A stretch of DNA of 13,271 nt from Bacteroidales bacterium UBA4293. Its GTDB lineage: Bacteria; Bacteroidota; Bacteroidia; Bacteroidales; Bacteroidaceae. A model generated the notes under the pieces. That model did no database searches. It was given only the letters and a program-made list of their open reading frames with translations, and was not told the origin of the DNA. The position numbers and the translations under genes are program-made. The stretch spans positions 1,102 through 14,372 of the forward strand of contig DGVD01000019.1 of assembly GCA_002395835.1 (NCBI GenBank), read 5' to 3'. This document shows, piece after piece, positions 7,101 through 13,271 of this stretch; the stretch's first letter is position 1; each line of letters begins with the position of its first letter.

Positions 7101-8087
7101 ATGTCAAGGAACAAAAAGAGAAAGGGCAATGAAAAAAGTACAAAAGAAAAGCCCAAAACTTATTCCATTAAAATGCCAGTCTATACTACATCTATGATGG
7201 ATGAAGAAGAAGGACTGTTTGGGAAGGCTACATACGATGAGATGATGGCTTTTCTTAGGAATCGTTTGTCATCGTTTTCGTCACCTATTTCGACTGACAA
7301 TCGTAACAAGACAAAGAAAACAGTCATTAGCAAGATTGATTCAACGGAGGTTTCTATTGGTAATGTTCCATCTTTACTTCTGCAAATTAATGCTTTTAAT
7401 ACTAATTTGTATGATGGGTATTTTGAGGGAAGCGAAAAAATCAACTTCACACGTGACAATAAAATTGGTAGTGATTCAAACTATGTTCTATTTTATCCTA
7501 GAATTGTGGGGCTTGCTGAAGGCAAATACACCTGCTATTTTCTAATGTTAGTATATGAGGATCCGACTAAGGATTCTGGTGAAGTAAGTCGAATTGCCAA
7601 GATCGTTTCCAATAAGATACTCAACGTCCCAATACAAAATATCAAAATGTCTATGATTCTTGAGGAACTAAAAGCTATCAAAGAGATTCCCGAGTTGAGT
7701 GTTAGATACTACAGTTTAACAGAAGCGGAGAATGGCGTGGATGTAAAATATGCGAGCTACTTGGATAGTACAAAACTAAAGAAAGAGGAAACTCGCAATT
7801 TCAAGAATATGCCAATGGATACTATGCGTGATTTAATGTCTGACACATCTGAAGATGGTAATTATCAGAAAAAAGAAACTTGGATACGTTGGGGAAGACG
7901 TGAATATAAAATTACTAAGCAGCTCATAGCCGAGGCAGGAGAAGAGTTGAAAGAAACTGCAGAAAAAATTTTTAATGCGACATCTGCTGTTACCCAACAG
8001 GAACTTGAGGAAAAAATTCATGATAAGAAATTCATGGTTGAAAAAATGTCGGATGTAATATCTAACTATATCAGTTCTTATGAATAA
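7101..8087 (+). CDS. Unrecognised 328-aa protein, coupled to a small membrane protein
   Basis: I do not recognise a family. Residues 1-20 are strongly basic (MSRNKKRKG...), the region from about 20 to 200 alternates short hydrophobic strands with polar stretches (for example YVLFYPRIVGL, YTCYFLMLVYE), and the last 100 residues are charged and probably helical. There is no signal peptide, membrane segment, P-loop or obvious nuclease motif. The gene starts 33 bp after the broken vsr, and base composition is visibly more AT-rich than in the restriction operon, so it probably begins a separate cassette. The stop overlaps the next start by 8 bp, which implies the product is made together with the membrane protein. 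A cytosolic sensor or regulator controlling a membrane effector would fit this arrangement, but that is inference. Confidence 0.75.
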   Translation: MSRNKKRKGNEKSTKEKPKTYSIKMPVYTTSMMDEEEGLFGKATYDEMMAFLRNRLSSFSSPISTDNRNKTKKTVISKIDSTEVSIGNVPSLLLQINAFNTNLYDGYFEGSEKINFTRDNKIGSDSNYVLFYPRIVGLAEGKYTCYFLMLVYEDPTKDSGEVSRIAKIVSNKILNVPIQNIKMSMILEELKAIKEIPELSVRYYSLTEAENGVDVKYASYLDSTKLKKEETRNFKNMPMDTMRDLMSDTSEDGNYQKKETWIRWGRREYKITKQLIAEAGEELKETAEKIFNATSAVTQQELEEKIHDKKFMVEKMSDVISNYISSYE

Positions 8088-8502
8088 TATGTGTGATTTG
8101 TTGTTGTCAGATGCATTTACTTTATACTTAACGCTAAGTGGTATTTTAGTATCATTAATAACCCTACTCTATTCATTCCTTAACGGGAAACGTTCGGAGC
8201 TGGAATTATGTGCAGAAGCCTTGAAGTATGGTCATAATGACCCCTTAATGAGAAGGAGGCAAAGTCTGTTGATTCATCAAATTCTCAAATTATCAAAAAT
8301 TAATGAAATAGTTTTCATTATTTTTTTGATGTCAGTCCTTGCATGCATCATAAGTTGGGCTAGCCTTCGATTTCTTCCCGATAGCTTTCATTTTGATGCT
8401 CTTTGGATCGTGGGAGTTTTTACGCTTATAATAGGAGCCATGACCTTAAATTTGGCTCGAAAATTGTACTTGCATTACAAGAAAGATTCAACAATACAAT
8501 AG
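8080..8502 (+). CDS. Small integral membrane protein, three predicted transmembrane helices
   Basis: The 140-aa product has three clear hydrophobic stretches at about residues 13-34 (FTLYLTLSGILVSLITLL), 76-97 (EIVFIIFLMSVLACIISW) and 107-127 (ALWIVGVFTLIIGAMTLNLA). Between the first and second lies a charged, probably helical segment of about 40 residues (GKRSELELCAEALKYG...). The C-terminus is short and basic (KLYLHYKKDST). No family is recognised. Small multi-helix membrane proteins paired with a soluble partner are a frequent effector layout in abortive-infection systems, where they damage the inner membrane, and this context allows that role without proving it. An alternative ATG at 8089 lies one base after the upstream stop; the start at 8080 overlaps that gene by 8 bp. 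Confidence 0.75.
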   Translation: MNNMCDLLLSDAFTLYLTLSGILVSLITLLYSFLNGKRSELELCAEALKYGHNDPLMRRRQSLLIHQILKLSKINEIVFIIFLMSVLACIISWASLRFLPDSFHFDALWIVGVFTLIIGAMTLNLARKLYLHYKKDSTIQ

Positions 8503-8531
8503 CTATTATCTGTTAACAATTCCATAGTATT

Positions 8532-8651
8532 ATGGCAAAGCGCAGAGAAATAAATATAGTATCTACATCCAAGATTTTGCTAATGGTGGAAATTCATTTT
8601 ACAGGTATTCTGGATGTATTTTCAATTTTAAAAAAAGATTGTAAGATATGA
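8532..8651 (+). CDS. Possible 39-aa small protein, translationally coupled to the MBL hydrolase gene
   Basis: An ATG at 8532 opens a 39-codon frame (MAKRREINIVSTSKILLMVE at the start, ILKKDCKI at the end). Its TGA at 8649-8651 overlaps the ATG of the following gene in the classic ATGA arrangement. The product has a basic N-terminus and a mildly hydrophobic middle. It fills most of the 145-bp gap between the membrane-protein gene and the hydrolase gene. No family is recognised. It may be a real small protein, such as a regulator or antitoxin of the hydrolase, or only a leader frame that delivers ribosomes to the next start. Confidence 0.4.
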   Translation: MAKRREINIVSTSKILLMVEIHFTGILDVFSILKKDCKI

Positions 8652-9733
8652 GTCAATCTGTACTTACCTTTTTACCTGCTCTTCATGGAGATGCGTTTAT
8701 CATCCATTGTTATAAAGGGTATAATGAAGGATATATTGTTGTCGATGGAGGTCCAAACAGAAATCCCAACTTAGATCCTTTTATAAGCGAGGTTGAAAAT
8801 ATTGCTCATATTGATTTGATGATAATGACTCATCAAGATGATGATCATCTGGTCGGTATCAAAAAATATATTGAACGCCATAAGGATGATGTGATGTTTC
8901 CTGTGGATAGACTATGGGTTAACTCTGCCCGTTTTGTTGATATGCCAGAAGGCCATAACCTTTCTGCTGTCAAGGCAAATTCGATGGCAGACACTTTGCG
9001 CAAAATAGGGGATGCTGGCAAGACACGATGGACAGACGCAGTGTGTGCAGATTTTGACACTTCTGATATTACTTTCGCCGACATTGAGGTCATTGCGCCA
9101 TCAGCGAAAACTCTAGGTTTATTCTTTGACAGCTATGAGGCCTTGCTTTCACAAAAGGGGCAAGAACCCGCAATAGATTTGTCCGCATCTGAAAGAGTAG
9201 AGAAAGATAGAGACATTGATTTACAAACCTTATCCGAAAGAGGAAAAGCAAGCCCAGATCCTGGAAATTACGCAAACCTTGTCAATATGGCATCCATTGC
9301 ATTTATCATTCGTTGTGATGGGTTAAGTGCATTGATGTTAGGAGACTCTTTTCCTGATGAAGTCGAGGCCTATTTGAGAGATAAGGGGTATTCCGAGGAG
9401 AATAAATTGGCAGTTGATTTTGTGAAAGTCTCGCATCATGGAAGTAGAAACAATATTTCGAATACATTGCTCGACATTATTGACTGTGTCAACTACCTTA
9501 TCCCAACTAATGGTGGAGAAAAAAGATCATATCATCCAGACCGAGAGACATTGGCCAATATATTATGCCATAAAGAAAGAGATAGAGGTATGCCTGCCCA
9601 TTTCTTTTTCAACTATCCGCTAACCCAAATAGAACGAAGAGTTGGAAAATTGTTTCAGGATGATGACGCTAAGTTTAATTATGTAATACACGATCACAAG
9701 AATGAGTTACCCAATAATCTCTCCATACTTTAA
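8648..9733 (+). CDS. ComEC/Rec2-type metallo-beta-lactamase-fold hydrolase
   Basis: The 361-aa product has the complete metal-ligand set of the ComEC-like branch of the MBL superfamily. The N-terminal strands (LTFLPALHGDAFIIH) lead to VVDGG (31-35), then the metal site HQDDDH (62-67, HxDxDH), the NxxS element at 212-215 (NMAS), LGDS with Asp233, SHHGS with His263 and His264, and finally YHP with His296. These enzymes use two metal ions, usually Zn, to hydrolyse phosphoesters or similar bonds; ComEC domains act on DNA, but the substrate here is unknown. There are no membrane segments, so this is a soluble protein and not a DNA-uptake channel. The region 120-205 is an insertion without known motifs. 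The gene overlaps the protease gene by 32 bp, which indicates that the two work together. Confidence 0.88.
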   Translation: MSQSVLTFLPALHGDAFIIHCYKGYNEGYIVVDGGPNRNPNLDPFISEVENIAHIDLMIMTHQDDDHLVGIKKYIERHKDDVMFPVDRLWVNSARFVDMPEGHNLSAVKANSMADTLRKIGDAGKTRWTDAVCADFDTSDITFADIEVIAPSAKTLGLFFDSYEALLSQKGQEPAIDLSASERVEKDRDIDLQTLSERGKASPDPGNYANLVNMASIAFIIRCDGLSALMLGDSFPDEVEAYLRDKGYSEENKLAVDFVKVSHHGSRNNISNTLLDIIDCVNYLIPTNGGEKRSYHPDRETLANILCHKERDRGMPAHFFFNYPLTQIERRVGKLFQDDDAKFNYVIHDHKNELPNNLSIL

Positions 9734-12700
9734 TGTGGGAGTATTAAAATCAATATCTGTAAAGATAACTTGTCCAGGAAAAAATAATTACGGAACTGGT
9801 ACCTTGATTAAAGATAAAGGAGTTTTCTATGTTTTGACGGCTGCTCATGTCATCATGAACGACAAAGTACCTTTCGATATTCAAGAGATTAAAATTGAAG
9901 GCTTTTGGAGCCAAAATGCTAGAATAATAAAAGGTGTAAAAGTAGAAAAGTATAATTCCGAGCCAGATAAAGATTATGCAATAATAAGGATTGAGGACCC
10001 CGAGGGCTGTACTTTTGATTTCGACAATTGCCTTCTTGTAGTCAAGAGTTGTGAAGGTACTTATCCTTATTATTCCTTCGGATTTTCTAAAGGAGGTGGT
10101 TTGGAAGGCAGGGGTAGAAAGTTGGAGTATCAGGGCAGCGGAAAGTGGAAAGTCAATGATAATATTTCAACGGTCGGACTCTCCATAGACGAGGTCATGG
10201 GTGGACAATCTGGTGCAGGGGTTTTTGTCACTGACCAGTCTCGATTATATCTAGTTGGATTTGTAAAAAGTACAGTAAATGATGGGGATGTTCACGACGA
10301 CATCTCTGTCCAGCCAATGGGGGTCTTTAACTACGATTGGAATAATAATTGGTATGATAATATTGAAGCCGCCTTTGATGTTCCTGTGGCTATGACTAGG
10401 CCCATTATTATTGCTAAAAACCCCATATCATGCGAGGACAAGATAACATACCGGAGTTTGTGGAGCGATTTGTACATAGCAATTAAAGACAAAACGGATT
10501 TAACCGCTATTATTGATAGTATTGAGAAGGTGCGCGGAAATTGTCCACACCCAGATGATATCTATTACCAAGACTTGATAATACATCATCTAATAATCAA
10601 AAAAGAAGCATGGACGGATAATGAAAACCAGGTTAGTTTAATGGCCATGCGTGATATGGGATGGTGGCCATCATTATATGGAAATATTTCGAGTCTGGCT
10701 AATGGTGTTGAAGGTAATGATTTATATAATAAACTTGAGTCAAGAGGAAAAACTTTAATGGCTCCTACACCGTCAGACAATACATCATCTGATGAAGATT
10801 ACTATGAAGAGATATTGCGAACAGCTTATTCCTTCAATTTTGATAATATGTATAATCTTTTGCAGAAATGGCAACCAGCAGATAGTTGGATTATCAAAAA
10901 AGCTGTTTTCTTGCGAATGTTTCACAAGGACACTCCTTCGCATGATAAGTTAAATGAGTTTATTGAAAAAGAAGGACTCCCAGTAGAAATACAATATGAA
11001 GCGAAACAGGCTTATAACATAATCGATGACAATTTCAGGAAGAAATATAGTACCATCGAATATAATAAGGCGAATCTTAAAAGCGTGTTCTCAAAAATAA
11101 ATTCTGCTATAGATAATATTGACCAAGTGAAGAAGAAAGTTGATCCGTATGGTACAAGATATACTATGATTATTGGAGGAGACGATTACAAATCATTTCC
11201 AGAGTCGTTACGCGCTCTACAGTTATTAGTTGATTCAGGATTTACCACAAATCTTGGGTTAATTGGCTTATTACCTGCAGAACGTTGGTATAAAGTATGT
11301 AGATATCTTCTCCATCTGGCCCCTTATCCGATATTGTTCTATTCACTACAGTATCAGAATGAAAAACTATTAAGACGGCTAGGTCAGGATTTTGCTTATC
11401 GTGACGATGAAAATTTACGATCCAAGGTATCGGAGATCCTTGTTACTCTGATAAAAGCATTGAAATGCGAGAAATTCCCTAATGGCATCTGCTACGGAAT
11501 TTATTACTTCACGAGTGAATTGTATGTAGCTGTAGACGAAGATATTTGGTACCCTGAATTCAAGGATACTATTCTGGAATACATGTGCCAGCATAAGGAT
11601 TTTAGGTTCTTGTCTTACAGCGATCCAATAGCTGTAAATGTGAGAAGCGCCTTGAAGCATCTGTTAAAAAAGGAGCATAGACAAGAGGTCTTTAGCCTTT
11701 TATTGCCTCATATTACAGAGAATCGCAGCATAATAAATATGTTGATAAATGACACTCTTACGATTGATGAGAACTTTTTTAATACAGAGTCTTTGTCAAA
11801 AAATAAGTCATGGCTTATCAATGATTGTGATGTAAGTGATAACTACTGTTTGATTTATAAACTTAAGCGTACGAATAATCTTTCTTTCGAGGAGCTTTCT
11901 GCCTTTGATGAAAAGACAAAAAAAACGGATTTAAGTTTCGCAAAAGATGATGCAAACAAACAAGGAATGCTCTTGGATGTTGTACAAGATGAAGAGGTTA
12001 TTCAGTCAATCAAGCGGATGGTACTTGCTAAAGACATGTGGAAATGTGGCGTGTCGATAGAAAAGAATTCATTTACGTTGCCTCAGTCTTCACATTTAGA
12101 ACGCATAGATACAAGGATAAAGTGGACTTCCGATGAGTGGGCTCTTATCTTGAAAAACATCCGAGCAAATCTTGAATTGCTGAATCTAGAAAAGACGATT
12201 TCCTTGAGCGATTCATATTTTACGAATGAATATCTAAAGTTGCTCATAGAGATGAGACGGTTTCTAACTCAACATAAAGACAAAAACCATTATGATGATG
12301 AAGGTCTCATAGAAGTGATATCAGATAGCATCAACGTAAAGAGAGGGTATTCAAATATCTATAGCGCCTTGTTGAGTGATAACTATAATATGGCAAGAGA
12401 AGCTTCCATGCATTTATTCACTCTAGCAAGGGCAAATGGAATTAATAACTACATTCAAGAGATTTCTCTGCTAATAAACTCTGCAATCATGAAACAGTCG
12501 CTCATAATTCACAGCATAGTTGATATTGTTGATGCATTGTTACATATCCATAGAAATGATATGATTTCAAGTTTTGGAAAACAAATAGGAGGAATGTTGG
12601 AAAGTTTATGTGAATATGATTACGAGCAATTGGATGTTAGAGTACCAGAGTTTAATTGTCATATGAGGAATATTGCGAAGGCACTTCTGGAATCTGGTAC

Positions 12701-12764
12701 GGATAACAGAAATATCAGATATTGGATTGAGGATAGTAATGTGAACAGATACTATCTTCAGTAA
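9702..12764 (+). CDS. Trypsin-like serine protease with a large C-terminal region, no visible NTPase
   Basis: The 1020-aa product starts with a trypsin-like (S1/Trypsin_2-type) protease domain at about residues 12-200. The catalytic triad is visible: His49 in TAAHV, Asp91 in KDYAIIRI and Ser170 in GGQSGAGVF. Oxyanion-hole glycines surround the serine, although the usual GNSGG core is GQSGAG here. There is no signal peptide, so the protease probably acts in the cytosol. The remaining 800 residues look mostly alpha-helical and contain no Walker A motif. They could be a sensor or substrate-binding scaffold of helical repeats, but I cannot name a family. Protease-MBL gene pairs are reported next to STAND ATPases in AVAST-type antiphage systems; this gene would be an NTPase-free relative of that theme. 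The ATG at 9702 lies within the upstream gene; an in-frame GTG at 9735 is an alternative. Confidence 0.85.
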   Translation: MSYPIISPYFNVGVLKSISVKITCPGKNNYGTGTLIKDKGVFYVLTAAHVIMNDKVPFDIQEIKIEGFWSQNARIIKGVKVEKYNSEPDKDYAIIRIEDPEGCTFDFDNCLLVVKSCEGTYPYYSFGFSKGGGLEGRGRKLEYQGSGKWKVNDNISTVGLSIDEVMGGQSGAGVFVTDQSRLYLVGFVKSTVNDGDVHDDISVQPMGVFNYDWNNNWYDNIEAAFDVPVAMTRPIIIAKNPISCEDKITYRSLWSDLYIAIKDKTDLTAIIDSIEKVRGNCPHPDDIYYQDLIIHHLIIKKEAWTDNENQVSLMAMRDMGWWPSLYGNISSLANGVEGNDLYNKLESRGKTLMAPTPSDNTSSDEDYYEEILRTAYSFNFDNMYNLLQKWQPADSWIIKKAVFLRMFHKDTPSHDKLNEFIEKEGLPVEIQYEAKQAYNIIDDNFRKKYSTIEYNKANLKSVFSKINSAIDNIDQVKKKVDPYGTRYTMIIGGDDYKSFPESLRALQLLVDSGFTTNLGLIGLLPAERWYKVCRYLLHLAPYPILFYSLQYQNEKLLRRLGQDFAYRDDENLRSKVSEILVTLIKALKCEKFPNGICYGIYYFTSELYVAVDEDIWYPEFKDTILEYMCQHKDFRFLSYSDPIAVNVRSALKHLLKKEHRQEVFSLLLPHITENRSIINMLINDTLTIDENFFNTESLSKNKSWLINDCDVSDNYCLIYKLKRTNNLSFEELSAFDEKTKKTDLSFAKDDANKQGMLLDVVQDEEVIQSIKRMVLAKDMWKCGVSIEKNSFTLPQSSHLERIDTRIKWTSDEWALILKNIRANLELLNLEKTISLSDSYFTNEYLKLLIEMRRFLTQHKDKNHYDDEGLIEVISDSINVKRGYSNIYSALLSDNYNMAREASMHLFTLARANGINNYIQEISLLINSAIMKQSLIIHSIVDIVDALLHIHRNDMISSFGKQIGGMLESLCEYDYEQLDVRVPEFNCHMRNIAKALLESGTDNRNIRYWIEDSNVNRYYLQ

Positions 12765-13141
12765 AATGGGAAATTTTAATATAGCTTGGACATTGGCGCA
12801 TTTGGGAACTGAATCATTCTCAAATTGTTAATAGGTTCATTAAATGCAGTATATTTTCCCATGAATGAGCAGGTTTTCCAAAGGAAGATCTGCTCATTAT
12901 ATATACGTATGCGCACGAGGACTATAGAATTTGCGTCCGCTTGTGCCGACTGACAGGATAGCACTTAGCGTGAGCATAGAGCATGACGCGATGGGCGAAA
13001 TGAAGAAAGTTCTCGTCTATCTCGCCACGGCATATCGTTTGATGTGCCGCCACCACCAGAACTTGGTGCCACGCTGGTTGTACCTCGTAAAGTTTTTCCG
13101 TATTTTGCTGCTCGGTAAAAAACGAACTGAAGAATCGATAT
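12765..13141. other. Intergenic stretch after the defence cassette, no convincing gene
   Basis: The first 160 bp are AT-rich and hold the hairpin at 12864-12898 and some weak inverted repeats, such as ATGGGAAA at 12766 against TTTCCCAT at 12855. From about 12930 base composition becomes more GC-rich. A 75-codon frame from a TTG at 12931 to 13158 gives a basic peptide (LMCRHHQNLVPRWLYLVKFF) that I cannot assign; it may be a relic of a different gene. The change in composition suggests a boundary between the AT-rich cassette and other DNA. Confidence 0.5.
12864..12898. terminator. Strong hairpin downstream of the protease gene, terminator-like without a U-tract
   Basis: AATGAGCAG (12864-12872) pairs perfectly with CTGCTCATT (12890-12898). 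The stem continues inward through seven more pairs, two of them G-U, to GGTTTTCC against GGAAGATC, leaving an AAA loop. This gives about 16 bp of stem. The downstream strand is ATATATATACG rather than a T run, so intrinsic termination may be weak; an mRNA 3'-end stabiliser is also possible. It lies 99 bp after the protease stop codon. Confidence 0.6.
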
Positions 13142-13271
13142 ATGCTGATTGGGTATAAGGATGACGAGAACGGCACCCATACAAGTACCCGTACAAGTAC
13201 CCATACAGGTTCAATCGACATACAACCTTCTTCTGAGAATGTAACACGTTTGGTATTGGCAATCGGTAAAG
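13142..13271 (+). pseudogene. Fragment resembling the linker and winged-helix start of a COG2865-type gene, runs off the window
   Basis: From the ATG at 13142 the frame reads MLIGYKDDENGTHTSTR, then THTG, IQPSSENVTRLVLAIGK and the window end. A Thr/His-rich four-residue repeat followed by NVTRLxxAIGK is the style of the region joining the ATPase-like domain to the winged helix in COG2865 proteins. The upstream part of such a protein is absent: the frame is closed by a TAA at 13088. It is therefore either a decayed remnant of a gene like the one at the left edge or a short gene with its own start. The assignment rests on style over a short stretch. Confidence 0.4.
13175..13210 (+). repeat. Three tandem 12-bp units (ACCCRTACARGT)
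   Basis: Units ACCCATACAAGT, ACCCGTACAAGT and ACCCATACAGGT follow one another without spacers. In the open frame they encode THTS-TRTS-THTG. The unit length equals that of the repeats in the COG2865-type gene at the left edge, although the sequence differs. Confidence 0.85.

Noticed and set aside
7101..8502. Kiwa-like system (membrane protein plus soluble protein of about 315 aa)
   Set aside because: Sizes are similar, but gene order is reversed, the membrane protein shows three rather than four helices, and I see no recognisable sequence similarity.
8511..8535. Palindrome TGTTAACA and small inverted repeat CCATA/TATGG before the 39-aa ORF
   Set aside because: Both are short and AT-rich; chance occurrence is likely and no regulator gene is adjacent.
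12766..12831. 21-codon frame starting one base after the protease stop codon
   Set aside because: Very short, no recognisable features and no downstream gene to couple with.
12931..13158. 75-codon plus-strand frame with a basic peptide ending KRTEESIYADWV
   Set aside because: It begins at a TTG, matches no family I know, has no coupled neighbour and is overlapped by other open frames in a GC-richer stretch. Kept only as a note in the intergenic entry.
12922..13262. Long open frames on the minus strand at the right edge
   Set aside because: Several frames are open at once over a repeat-bearing region, none has a recognisable domain, and the peptides are low-complexity (repeated VLV or YLYG) caused by the 12-bp repeat.
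1..13271. CRISPR array, tRNA, rRNA or insertion sequence
   Set aside because: No regularly spaced repeats, no cloverleaf or rRNA-like stretch and no transposase domain were seen on either strand.

Overview
The window looks like an accessory defence island from a member of the Bacteroidales (Bacteroides/Prevotella-like). The reasons are the moderate-to-low GC content, the lack of Shine-Dalgarno sequences before most genes, and the protein styles: a COG2865-type (AlbA/HATPase) protein with short tandem repeats, and the Vsr variant with the local sequence VNGC. This assignment is inference from style, not from a marker gene. All convincing genes lie on the plus strand.

Layout. (1) Positions 3-500 hold the 3' end of a COG2865/RecG-like ATP-binding transcriptional-regulator-type gene, with 12-bp tandem repeats. 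(2) Positions 565-6861 hold a tightly packed restriction-modification operon: an Mrr-family endonuclease, two different C5-cytosine methyltransferases that overlap, and a type IIG/type ISP-like restriction-methylation enzyme. That enzyme is split into two reading frames (nuclease part, then N6-adenine methylase plus specificity part) by a one-base shift in a run of T at 4679-4682. A truncated vsr (T:G mismatch endonuclease) remnant follows at 6867-7067. (3) Positions 7101-12764 hold a second cassette, visibly more AT-rich: an unrecognised 328-aa soluble protein overlapping a 140-aa three-helix membrane protein, then a 39-aa small ORF coupled by ATGA to a ComEC-like metallo-beta-lactamase-fold hydrolase, which overlaps a 1020-aa trypsin-like serine protease with a very large C-terminal region and no visible P-loop. 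(4) Positions 12765-13271 are mostly non-coding, with a strong 16-bp hairpin. They end in a fragment resembling the linker and start of the winged helix of another COG2865-type gene, with its own 12-bp tandem repeat.

How the genes may work together. The left module is a restriction-modification cluster with at least three methylation activities (two 5mC, one 6mA) and two PD-(D/E)XK nucleases. Vsr normally protects genomes that carry 5mC methyltransferases from C-to-T mutation, so its decay here is notable. The right module pairs a MBL hydrolase with a protease, as has been reported beside STAND ATPases in AVAST-type antiphage systems, but no NTPase is present in this window. Together with the upstream soluble/membrane pair it is the best candidate for an undescribed defence system. 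Two candidate module junctions can be seen: the truncation point of vsr (about 7065) and the spacer after the protease (about 12776).
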